Shown here in pieces: positions 55,163-64,000 of a stretch of 64,000 nt of DNA. Position numbers and translations under genes: made by a program. The first letter of the stretch is position 1. Each line of letters opens with the position of its first letter. The DNA is from Microbacterium ureisolvens (lineage in GTDB: Bacteria; Actinomycetota; Actinomycetes; Actinomycetales; Microbacteriaceae). The notes under the pieces were generated by a model. That model saw only the letters and a program-made list of their open reading frames with translations, did not search any database and was not told where the DNA came from. Where the stretch lies: NCBI RefSeq assembly GCF_019511645.1, contig NZ_JAEUAX010000002.1:434001-498000 (forward strand). Direction: 5' to 3'.

Positions 55163-55867
55163 ATGAGGCTCGCCGTCCGCGACGAGGGTCTGGCCGAGCT
55201 GATGGACGATCCGGCCTGCGACCCGGACCTGCTGCGCGCCACCCTGGTGCGCTTCGGCACCGTCAACCGCTTCGTGTCGGGCTGGGGCGTCGTGTATCGC
55301 ACGCGACTGCGGCCCCATCTGGCGTCGCTCGGACGCCCGGCGCGCGTCCTCGACATCGGGTCCGGCGGCGGAGACCTCATCGACCGCCTCGCCGCAGCCG
55401 CCCGGCGCGACGGACTCGACGTGACCTGGACCGGCATCGACCCCGACCCGCGTGCGCTGGAGGTCGCCCTGGCACGCACGCCGATCGCCGGAGCGAGCTT
55501 CCGGGAAGCGGATGCCGCCGCCCTCGTCCGCGAGGGGCTGACGTACGACGCCGTGCTGTCGAACCACGTGCTCCATCACCTCGGCGACGGGCTGCCGGCG
55601 TTCGCGGAGGAGTCTCTCGCGCTCTCCCGCGGCATCGTGCTGCACAGCGACATCGCGCGCTCGCGGCTGGCCTACGGGCTCTACGCCGTCGGCATCACAC
55701 CGTTCCAACGCGGCACGTTCCTGCGCACCGACGGCCTCCGCTCGATCCGCCGCAGCTACACGCGGGCCGAGCTCACGGCCGCGCTCGAGGGCGACAACCC
55801 CGGAGTCTGGTCGGTGGAGCGCCCGGTGCCGTTCCGGCTCGTGGCGGTGGGACGCGGTCGTGCGTGA
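55163..55867 (+). CDS. class I SAM methyltransferase (SrsB-like)
   Basis: A 234-aa methyltransferase with motif I VLDIGSGGGDLI, an acidic motif II TGIDPDPRALEVA and motif IV-like DAVLSNHVLHHL. In srs-type operons this enzyme O-methylates the polyketide phenol. It starts 13 nt after the PKS stop and overlaps the next gene by 8 bp. Confidence 0.88.
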   Translation: MRLAVRDEGLAELMDDPACDPDLLRATLVRFGTVNRFVSGWGVVYRTRLRPHLASLGRPARVLDIGSGGGDLIDRLAAAARRDGLDVTWTGIDPDPRALEVALARTPIAGASFREADAAALVREGLTYDAVLSNHVLHHLGDGLPAFAEESLALSRGIVLHSDIARSRLAYGLYAVGITPFQRGTFLRTDGLRSIRRSYTRAELTAALEGDNPGVWSVERPVPFRLVAVGRGRA

Positions 55868-56993
55868 CGTCACCGTCGTCGGCGCCGGGCCGGTCGGACT
55901 GCTGCTCGCCGGCGAGCTCGCCCGCCGCGGCGTCGACGTCGAGATCCTGGAGCGACGGCCCGCGGTCGGCGACGGGACACGGGCGATCGGCATCCACTCC
56001 CCCGTCCTCGCCGCGCTCGAACCGTCGGGCCTCACGGAGCGCCTCCTCGCCGAGGCCGTGCGCGTGCGCCGCGGCGAAGCCCGTTCCCGAGGGCGGCTGC
56101 TCGGCACCGTGCACTTCGACGTGCTGTCGGCGCGCTTTCCGTTCGTGGCGACCCTGCCGCAGGCGAGCACGGAGTCCGTGCTCGCCGCTGCCGCCCCGGA
56201 GCCGCTGCGCGGCGGCTACGTTCTCGCGGTGATCCCGCGCCGTGACTCGGTGGTGGTGCGGGCCGGCGTCCTCGGCCGCCCTGTCGAGTCCGAGAGCCGC
56301 ATCGTCGTCGTCGCCGGCGGAGGCGCGGCACGCGAGCTCGTCTACCGCCCTGGCGCGGTGCCGACACGCGACTACCGCGACCGGTATCTGATGACGGATG
56401 CTGCCGCCGACGCCGACGCCGGGCTCGCGGTGATCCACCTGGATCCCGATGGCGTGCTCGAGTCCTTCCCATTGCCGGGCGGCCGACGGCGGTTCGTCGC
56501 GTGGGACCCGCCGGGTGCAGGCGACGAGCCGGAGGACCGCGTACGGCGGCTGCGCGACGCGCTGGCCCGCCGCGGGGAGGAGGCGGCGGCTGAGGTGGTG
56601 TCGTCGGCGACATCGTTCGGCGTGCGTCGCGTCGTCGCGCCCCGACTGCGCCACGGCCGTGTCTTCGCGATCGGGGACACCGCCCACGAAGTCAGTCCCA
56701 TCGGCGGGCAGGGCATGAACCTCGGCCTGCTCGACGCGGTGACGCTCGCACCCCTTCTGGCCTCCTGGGTGCGCACCGGCCGCGCACCCGACGTCGGGCT
56801 GCTGCGGTGGGAGGCACGCCGTGTGCAGTCGGCGCGGCGCGCGGCCGCGCTCGCGAGCGTGAACACGGCGCTCGGCAGGCCCAGCGGCCGCGGCGACGCG
56901 CTCCGCCGCGCGGCCGTGCGCACGATGCTCGCCGGCCCGTCGGCCCGGCTCTTCGCGCGTGCCTACTCGATGAGCTTCGACGTCGACGCCTGA
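55860..56993 (+). CDS. FAD-dependent monooxygenase (SrsC-like)
   Basis: A 377-aa flavoprotein hydroxylase. It has the dinucleotide motif VTVVGAGPVGLLLAGELARR at the N-terminus and the FAD ribityl motif FAIGDTAHEVSPIGGQGMNLGL (shown here in parts: GDTAHEVSP then GGQGMN). It would hydroxylate the methylated resorcinol ring, leading to a quinone. GTG start inside the methyltransferase 3' end. Last gene of the PKS operon; a convergent UbiA-type prenyltransferase faces it. Confidence 0.87.
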   Translation: MRDVTVVGAGPVGLLLAGELARRGVDVEILERRPAVGDGTRAIGIHSPVLAALEPSGLTERLLAEAVRVRRGEARSRGRLLGTVHFDVLSARFPFVATLPQASTESVLAAAAPEPLRGGYVLAVIPRRDSVVVRAGVLGRPVESESRIVVVAGGGAARELVYRPGAVPTRDYRDRYLMTDAAADADAGLAVIHLDPDGVLESFPLPGGRRRFVAWDPPGAGDEPEDRVRRLRDALARRGEEAAAEVVSSATSFGVRRVVAPRLRHGRVFAIGDTAHEVSPIGGQGMNLGLLDAVTLAPLLASWVRTGRAPDVGLLRWEARRVQSARRAAALASVNTALGRPSGRGDALRRAAVRTMLAGPSARLFARAYSMSFDVDA

Positions 56994-57007
56994 CCCCGGC
57001 GTTGCCC

Positions 57008-57080
57008 GGGGTTTGGGGCGCACGCCGTGCCCTTGGGGCGCGCGGGAAGCGCCCCGAGCGACCACCATGCGCCCCGAACC
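57008..57080. repeat. nested GGGGCGC/GCGCCCC intergenic repeat, copy 4
   Basis: Order GGGTTTGGGGCGCAC, TTGGGGCGC, GCGCCCC, ATGCGCCCCGAAC: two forward then two reverse boxes, closely matching copy 1 at both ends. Between the convergent SrsC-like and UbiA genes. Confidence 0.7.
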
Positions 57081-57152
57081 CGCAGGAGAGGCCGGGAACG
57101 GATGCTGCGCCGCGGTGCCCGCACGGCCAGAAACCAGGACCGCGGCGAGGCG

Positions 57153-57995
57153 TCAGGCGACGAACGCGCTGCCCGACGCCACCATCTGCGCCGCGAGGAG
57201 GAGCGCCGCGAGCATCACGAGCCGGAACAGCGCGCGGCTCGGCGGTCTCGCGATCGCCCGCCACGCGGTCGTGCCCGCCACCGCGACGACGGCCGCGAAG
57301 AACAGCCACGACACCGGCGACACCGCGGCGAGGTCTCCACCGGCGGCCCCGAGCAGCACGGCCACCGCACCAGCGACGACGGCGAGGGCGGCGACGATGG
57401 CCGCCACCCGCGGACCCAGCCGGTGCGGGAGCCCCCGTACGCCGGTGCGCGCGTCGTCATCGAGATCGGGCAGCACGTTCGTGAGGTGCACGGCGGCGCC
57501 GAGGGACGCCCCGGCGATCCATGCCCACCACGCCGCGAACGAGGGATCGGGCGCCGAGAGCGTCGCGAGCGACGGGAAGATCCCGAAGCTCACGAGGAAC
57601 GGCACGATCGACCACGGCGTCGACTTCAGCCCCGCGTTGTACGCCCACGCCGAGCCGAGAGTGACGGCGTGGGCTGCCAGCATCCGCCATCCCAACGGCG
57701 CCGAGAGAACCAGAGCGAGCGCCAGCACGCCGAGCGCCGCGCCCCAGGCGACCCCGGCCGACACGTCGCCGCGGGCGATCGGCTTGTCGGTGCGGCCCAC
57801 CGCGCGATCGCGCTGCGCGTCGAGGGCGTCGTTGGAGATGCCGACGGAGAGCTGCCCCACGAAGACCGCCGTCGTCAGCAGTACCAGCCGCCACGCCTCG
57901 AGTCCTGTCGCGATGCCCAGGGCAAGGGCGAGCGCGGTCACGACGAGCGTCGGCCCCGGATGCGAAGAACCCCACAGAGCACGGACGGTGCGCAC
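57153..57995 (-). CDS. UbiA-family prenyltransferase
   Basis: A 280-aa membrane protein with about eight helices. The first aspartate motif is NDALDAQRD with the adjacent AVGRTDKPIA; the second is NVLPDLDDDARTG. These bind Mg2+-prenyl diphosphate and place an aromatic acceptor. The neighbouring type III PKS operon would supply a phenolic acceptor, so a prenylated phenolic lipid is possible. GTG start. Confidence 0.88.
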   Translation of the reverse strand: MRTVRALWGSSHPGPTLVVTALALALGIATGLEAWRLVLLTTAVFVGQLSVGISNDALDAQRDRAVGRTDKPIARGDVSAGVAWGAALGVLALALVLSAPLGWRMLAAHAVTLGSAWAYNAGLKSTPWSIVPFLVSFGIFPSLATLSAPDPSFAAWWAWIAGASLGAAVHLTNVLPDLDDDARTGVRGLPHRLGPRVAAIVAALAVVAGAVAVLLGAAGGDLAAVSPVSWLFFAAVVAVAGTTAWRAIARPPSRALFRLVMLAALLLAAQMVASGSAFVA

Positions 57996-58126
57996 GGATC
58001 GATGCTCTCACGGGCCGCGCGACGACACGGGAGGACCGACAGGGAATGTTCTCAGGTCCATGTCGTTGCATGGATCTGGGCCGACGGGGTCCCGGCAGAT
58101 ATCGCTCGACCCCAGAGGAGCAGCCC

Positions 58127-58708
58127 ATGTCCACTCTCACCGCCCGCACCGCCGAGACCGACGCGCCGATCATCGACGTGCTCGCCGAGCGCTGGAGCAC
58201 CCGCATCTTCGACCGCGAGTCGGTCATCGACGAGGCCGCCCTCGCGAGCGCACTCGAGGCCGCCCGCTGGACGCCGACCGCCGCCAACACGCAGGCGTGG
58301 CGCGTCATCGTCGCCCGCCGCGGCTCGGCCGCGCACGCCACAGTGCTCGCCTCGCTCGCCGGCTTCAACAGCGCGTGGGCGGGCGACGCCGCGGCGCTCG
58401 TCGTGTTCTTGGCCGAGACCACGCGCGACGGCGAGCCCATGCGCTGGGCCCAGTACGACACCGGCCAGGTCGCCGCGCACTTCACCGTGCAGGCCCACGC
58501 CGACGGCCTCTCGACGCATCAGATGGGCGGCTTCGACCCGGATGCCATCGTCGCAGGCTTCGATCTCAGCTCCGACTTCACGCCCGTCACCGTCATGGCG
58601 ATCGGCGAGCTCGGCGACATCCGCCTGGCATCGGAAGAGCTGCAGTCCCGCGAGAACGCCCCGCGCGTGCGCCGCCCCGCCGCCGACTCGGTGCTCGTGA
58701 ACGACTGA
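58127..58708 (+). CDS. nitroreductase-family protein
   Basis: A 193-aa FMN-dependent nitroreductase-fold protein. The RWSTRIFD and AARWTPTAANTQAWRVIVAR segments bind the FMN phosphate; QMGGFDPDAIVAGF and VTVMAIGELG are the later family motifs. ATG after AGAGGAGCAGCCC. Substrate unknown; possibly quinone or nitro-compound reduction. A 17-bp hairpin follows the stop. Confidence 0.9.
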   Translation: MSTLTARTAETDAPIIDVLAERWSTRIFDRESVIDEAALASALEAARWTPTAANTQAWRVIVARRGSAAHATVLASLAGFNSAWAGDAAALVVFLAETTRDGEPMRWAQYDTGQVAAHFTVQAHADGLSTHQMGGFDPDAIVAGFDLSSDFTPVTVMAIGELGDIRLASEELQSRENAPRVRRPAADSVLVND

Positions 58709-58726
58709 TCCACCCGGATCCGACAG

Positions 58727-58765
58727 ACGGATGCCTCGACCGCGACGTGCGGTCGAGGCATCCGT
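58727..58765 (+). terminator. 17-bp perfect hairpin after the nitroreductase
   Basis: ACGGATGCCTCGACCGC (58727-58743) pairs perfectly with its complement at 58749-58765 around a 5-nt loop. It ends 57 nt after the stop codon and has the same CGGATGC stem base as other 3' hairpins here. Confidence 0.8.
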
Positions 58766-58787
58766 GTCTCTGCCCTTCGATGTCGCG

Positions 58788-58855
58788 TTCGGGGCGTGCC
58801 GCGTCCGTTCGGGGCGCAGCGGGTGCGCCCCGAACGTGCGGCGTGCGCCCCGAAA
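58788..58855. repeat. nested GGGGCGC/GCGCCCC intergenic repeat, copy 5
   Basis: GTTCGGGGCG, GTTCGGGGCGC, GCGCCCCGAAC, GCGCCCCGAAA in forward-forward-reverse-reverse order. Between the convergent nitroreductase and clpB genes. Confidence 0.7.
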
Positions 58856-58876
58856 ACCCCGAACGGCTCTCGGGCG

Positions 58877-61090
<2,214 letters not shown>

Positions 61091-61129
61091 GTGTCTCCTG
61101 AAATCTATGGACGTCAACTCTTCATCAAA

Positions 61130-61150
61130 GTTGAGTCGTGATGGCTCAAG
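61130..61150. promoter_or_regulatory. HAIR element (HspR operator) upstream of clpB
   Basis: GTTGAGT-N7-GCTCAAG fits the actinobacterial HspR consensus CTTGAGT-N7-ACTCAAG with one change per arm, 40 bp before the clpB start. It implies heat-shock repression by HspR. Confidence 0.8.
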
Positions 61151-61184
61151 TTTACCAGTGGCCCGCCCGACGAGCAATGCGACG

Positions 61185-62849
61185 CTAGTCCTCGACCTCC
61201 GCCCGGGCGTCGGCGTAGGCGCGGCGCAGTCCCTCGCCTACCCACTCGGTGCCGCGATACACGTTGTCGGCGCCGATGTCGGCGGTGAGCCCGCCAGCCG
61301 CCAGTTGAGAGATGACGCGGTCCTGGGTGGCGACGACCTTGAGGGTCGAGTCGGCGTCGCGCAGCTGCGCCGCGAACCGGCGCAGCACCTCGACGTGCGA
61401 GAGTCCGATCTCGTCGGTGCCGCGCAGGCGCACGATCACGACCGAGCCGCTGGACTCGCGGCTCACCTCGGGCAGCCGACGTTCGAACACCGGCGCACTG
61501 GCGAAGAAGAGGCTCCCGTAGGGCTGCAGCACCAGCACCTCCCCCGGTGGCACGACCGCCGGCGGATCGGTCTCGCGCATGCGCCCGTCATCCGTCAGGC
61601 GCACCGCACGCACGCGCACGCTGTTCGACTGCTCGGCGACGTAGAGGATGACACCGAGCCCCACACCGACGAGCACGGCGAACTGCAGCGGGATGACGAG
61701 GGTAAGCCCGAACGTGACGGCCATGATCGTCGTCGGCAGCGCCCCCGACTTCATCACCGAGTACACGCGGCTGGGCTTGATCGCCCGCCACCCCACGACG
61801 ATGAGCAGGCCCGCGAGGGCCGGCATGGCCACGAAGGCGACCACGTCCGCCAGGAGGAAGACGACGACGGCCATCACGGCACCCGCGACGAAGAGCGAGA
61901 GGCGCGTCTTCGCCCCCGCCTGCACGATGAGAGACGACCCCGACATCGAACCGCCGACGGGCATGCCCTGGAACAGGCCCGACACGACGTTGCCGAGCCC
62001 CTGCCCCATGAAGTCGCGGTTGGCATCTGCGCGCCTGCCGTCGGCGGTCGGGATGCCGGCCGACACGGCCGCGCCCTGCACCAGGCCGATGAAGGTCAGC
62101 GACAGCGCGGGGATGAGCAGCGTCGGCGCATCGGCGATGCTGGGCAGCACCGGCGCGGGCAGGCCGCGAGGCACGTCCACGATGTCACGCAGCAGCACGA
62201 CCGGGTTCTGCACCCACGCGTTCAGCACCACCGCGCACGCCGAGCCCACCACGACGGCGATCACGAGACCCATGCTGCCGACACGAGTCGGCAGGAGAAC
62301 CACGATGATGAGCACCGCGATCGCCCCCACCACCAGGGAGGGGATGTTCCACTGCCCGACGTGCAGGAACACGTCGATGGTCTTGAGCAGCCGGTTGGCG
62401 CCCTGCGCCTGGTAACCGGTGAAGTTCGAGAGCTGGCCGAGGATGATGTTGACGCCGATCGCCGTCACGAACCCCGTCATGACAGCCGTCGGCACGAAGC
62501 TGATCAGCCGGCCGCCCCGCAGCAGGCCCGCGATCACCATGATGATGCCGGTCAGGATCGCGAGCGTGAAGAGCCCGCGCTCGGGATTCGGGAGGCTCTC
62601 GAGCCCGGCGTCCGACACGACGAGAGCCATCGCGCTCGTCGCCTGGACGGCCATGAAGGCGCTGCTCGTGAGCACGGCCGCCCCCACCATGCCGAAGAGG
62701 TAGCCGTAGAGGCCGGCGAGCGGGTTCACCCCGGCGAGGAGCCCCGCCGCGAGCCCGTCGGGCACCGCCTCGACGCCGAGGATCGCGCCCGCGACGGCGT
62801 CCTTGCGCAGCGTCGAACGGGAGAACCATGTCCTCGGATCAAGCCCCAC
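61185..62849 (-). CDS. SulP-family anion transporter with STAS domain
   Basis: A 554-aa protein with 10-14 membrane helices ([20 protein letters not shown] is the SulP entry motif) and a cytoplasmic STAS domain from ~430 ([15 protein letters not shown]). Members carry sulfate, bicarbonate or other anions. GTG start 7 nt after a TAGCGT box (62857-62862, complementary strand), so probably leaderless. The STAS here belongs to the transporter and is unrelated to the partner-switch protein at 23881. Confidence 0.9.
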   Translation of the reverse strand: MGLDPRTWFSRSTLRKDAVAGAILGVEAVPDGLAAGLLAGVNPLAGLYGYLFGMVGAAVLTSSAFMAVQATSAMALVVSDAGLESLPNPERGLFTLAILTGIIMVIAGLLRGGRLISFVPTAVMTGFVTAIGVNIILGQLSNFTGYQAQGANRLLKTIDVFLHVGQWNIPSLVVGAIAVLIIVVLLPTRVGSMGLVIAVVVGSACAVVLNAWVQNPVVLLRDIVDVPRGLPAPVLPSIADAPTLLIPALSLTFIGLVQGAAVSAGIPTADGRRADANRDFMGQGLGNVVSGLFQGMPVGGSMSGSSLIVQAGAKTRLSLFVAGAVMAVVVFLLADVVAFVAMPALAGLLIVVGWRAIKPSRVYSVMKSGALPTTIMAVTFGLTLVIPLQFAVLVGVGLGVILYVAEQSNSVRVRAVRLTDDGRMRETDPPAVVPPGEVLVLQPYGSLFFASAPVFERRLPEVSRESSGSVVIVRLRGTDEIGLSHVEVLRRFAAQLRDADSTLKVVATQDRVISQLAAGGLTADIGADNVYRGTEWVGEGLRRAYADARAEVED

Positions 62850-62922
62850 GGGTCACACGCTAGCGAAGGCATGGGCGTCGCCGGCGGGGCCACCTTGGAC
62901 GCGGGAGGTCATCGGGCGTAAT

Positions 62923-62939
62923 TCACGCGACTCGCGTGA
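62923..62939. promoter_or_regulatory. perfect inverted repeat in the SulP/DUF7144 promoter region
   Basis: TCACGCG-act-CGCGTGA, 7-bp arms and 3-nt loop, in the 213-bp divergent gap 62850-63062. Could be an operator or cruciform. Confidence 0.45.
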
Positions 62940-62970
62940 TGCGCAAGTGTTCCCAGGGTTCTCTCAGGAT

Positions 62971-62988
62971 CGCTAGTCTGACCTAGCG
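62971..62988. promoter_or_regulatory. inverted repeat with embedded -10-like box
   Basis: CGCTAG-tctgac-CTAGCG; TAGTCT (62974-62979) inside it could be the -10 of the membrane-protein gene at 63063, giving an ~80-nt leader. Confidence 0.4.
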
Positions 62989-63062
62989 GGATTCATGCCC
63001 GCCCGGCGGTCACGCCGCCTGACGTTGAACGGCCTCCCGGCCGACTTGAAGGGACCCCTCGC

Positions 63063-63473
63063 ATGACCAACACTGACGTCAACACCTCCGGCTGGGCAGG
63101 ATGGGGCGTGTTCGCCGCCGTCGTGCTGATCGTCGGCGGCACCATCGACGCTTTCCACGGCCTCCAGGCCCTCATCGGCCCTGACACGGCGTACTTCCTC
63201 GGGCAGGAGGCGCTCTTCTCGATCGACGTGCAGGGCTGGGGCTGGTGGCACCTGATCGCCGGCGCGCTGCTGATCCTCGTCGGCATCTTCCTGCTCCTGG
63301 GCGCGCGCTGGGCCCGCATCACCGCGATCGTGCTCGTCGCGATCAACGCGGTCGGCCAGCTCTCGCTCATCTCGGTGCAGCCGTGGCTGTCGCTGGCCCT
63401 CCTCGCCATCGACGTCGTCGTGATCTACGCGCTCACCGTGCACGGCCGCGAGATCGACGCGAAGAAGGCATGA
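63063..63473 (+). CDS. four-helix membrane protein (DUF7144-like)
   Basis: A 136-aa protein with four hydrophobic helices (~12-30, 58-78, 82-100, 105-125) and short charged termini. The pattern GWAGWGVFAAVVLIVGGTID, then a WGWWHLIAGALLILVGIFLL helix, matches a family of small actinobacterial membrane proteins without known function. AAGGGA lies 13 nt before the ATG. Unlinked to its neighbours. Confidence 0.75.
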   Translation: MTNTDVNTSGWAGWGVFAAVVLIVGGTIDAFHGLQALIGPDTAYFLGQEALFSIDVQGWGWWHLIAGALLILVGIFLLLGARWARITAIVLVAINAVGQLSLISVQPWLSLALLAIDVVVIYALTVHGREIDAKKA

Positions 63474-63503
63474 CCCCGGCGTGAGGCCGCGGCGATCGCG
63501 CCC

Positions 63504-64000
63504 TCACGCGACAGGTTCGAGAACGGATGCCTCGGTCCTCGCTTCGGCGGAGGCCGAGGCATCCGCCTTCTCATCGAGGTGGCACGCGAACCGCGAGCGG
63601 TAGGCGGTGGGCGTGGTGCCGAGCACGCGTGCGAAGTTCTGCCGCAGCACGGCCGCCGAGCCGAACCCGCTCTCGTAGGCGATGCGGTCGAGGCCGAGAT
63701 CGGTCTTCTCGAGCAGGCGCTGCGCGTGGATGATCCGCTGCCGCGCGAGCCAGGCGGCCGGGGTGGCCCCGTAGTCGGCCTTGAACCGGCGGGCGAAGGT
63801 GCGCGGCGACATGTGGGCCTTGGTCGCGAGCTGGTCGACCGTGAGCTCGAGGCGCAGGTTGTCGAGCATCCAGTCCGTGACCGGCGCGAGCGACAGCGAC
63901 GTCGTGGCCGGCAGCGGGTTCGCGATGAACTGGGCCTGGCCGCCGTCTCGCTGCGGCGGCACGACCATACGGCGGGCGATGATGTTGGTCATCTCGGCGC
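63504..64000 (-). CDS. GlxA-family AraC-type regulator (C-terminal fragment)
   Basis: The frame is open to the right edge, so only the last ~165 residues are seen. It starts within the linker after a DJ-1/PfpI-like domain (NIIARRMVVPPQRDGGQAQF, typical of GlxA proteins) and contains both AraC helix-turn-helices: LTVDQLATKAHMSPRTFARR and DRIAYESGFGSAAVLRQNFA. The tail after ~140 (ADASASAEARTEASV) is low-complexity and encoded by the hairpin at 63524-63565. Target unknown. Confidence 0.85.
   Translation of the reverse strand, partial: AEMTNIIARRMVVPPQRDGGQAQFIANPLPATTSLSLAPVTDWMLDNLRLELTVDQLATKAHMSPRTFARRFKADYGATPAAWLARQRIIHAQRLLEKTDLGLDRIAYESGFGSAAVLRQNFARVLGTTPTAYRSRFACHLDEKADASASAEARTEASVLEPVA
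63524..63565. repeat. CGGATGCCTCGG hairpin in the GlxA-like 3' end
   Basis: CGGATGCCTCGG (63524-63535) pairs with CCGAGGCATCCG (63554-63565), with more imperfect pairing inside. It forms the last codons of the regulator and could act as its terminator. Confidence 0.65.

Noticed and set aside
61185..62849. STAS domain of the SulP protein as part of the partner-switching module
   Set aside because: SulP transporters carry their own STAS domain; the gene is ~37 kb away and there is no linked kinase or phosphatase.

Overview
This is a 64-kb chromosomal window from a high-GC actinobacterium, most likely a Microbacterium or close relative (Microbacteriaceae). Support comes from the very high GC, dense GTG/ATG-start genes with 4-base overlaps, many apparently leaderless promoters, and gene types usual in that family (ECF41 sigma with an AhpD-like partner, HspR-type HAIR site at clpB, srsABC-like type III PKS operon, DtxR/MntR with NRAMP). 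I see no rRNA, tRNA, CRISPR, transposase or prophage. The genes at both edges are cut by the window.

Layout. 1-15.1 kb is a catabolic island for methoxylated aromatic acids: a GntR/FCD regulator fragment, a branched-chain-amino-acid-type ABC importer (livKMHFG-like), two THF-dependent aryl O-demethylases (one close to LigM, one divergent), an IclR regulator, a dehydrogenase of unknown step, and an operon galB-galC-galD plus a XylE-type (VOC) extradiol dioxygenase. A core-MetE-like methyltransferase that could take the methyl group follows. The best-supported model is syringate/vanillate uptake, O-demethylation to gallate, ring cleavage to 4-oxalomesaconate and conversion to pyruvate plus oxaloacetate.

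15.2-20.6 kb: a beta-lactamase-fold protein without its catalytic residues, an M13 metallopeptidase, a MATE exporter, a SpoU methyltransferase and a 47-aa ORF. 20.7-24.6 kb: a translationally coupled operon of a GAF-PP2C phosphatase, a cellulose-synthase-like GT2 with a ~150-residue insert, and one protein fusing an anti-sigma antagonist (STAS) to an anti-sigma kinase (HATPase). This looks like a partner-switching module built around a polysaccharide synthase. 24.6-31.6 kb: mntH-mntR with twin operators, SDR, HAD, YdeI-like, a 37-aa membrane protein, ECF41 sigma/AhpD-like pair, pyrE. 31.7-35 kb: a metzincin-like protein and a probable partner. 35-45.9 kb: xthA, VOC/HxlR/DHFR-like operon, NarL-type two-component system, FMN reductase, Na+-exporter-like ABC pair, ZIP transporter, G6PD homologue. 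46-52.4 kb: purine catabolism (xdhABC, guanine deaminase), an RraA-like protein, and an ArsR-like regulator divergent from an MFS exporter. 54-58 kb: srsABC-like phenolic-lipid operon facing a UbiA prenyltransferase. 58-64 kb: nitroreductase, N-domain-less ClpB, SulP transporter, small membrane protein, GlxA-type regulator fragment.

Non-coding patterns run across the window. (1) Every convergent intergenic gap over ~100 bp carries a nested GGGGCGC/GCGCCCC repeat. (2) An 80-bp element bounded by CCTC-N4-GAGG boxes occurs twice. (3) The word GGATGCTGC/GCAGCATCC occurs about 35 times, and CGGATGC/GCATCCG forms the base of many 3'-end hairpins, some inside the C-terminal codons of genes. (4) At least 16 genes have a TANNNT box 5-7 nt before the start codon, as expected for leaderless transcripts.
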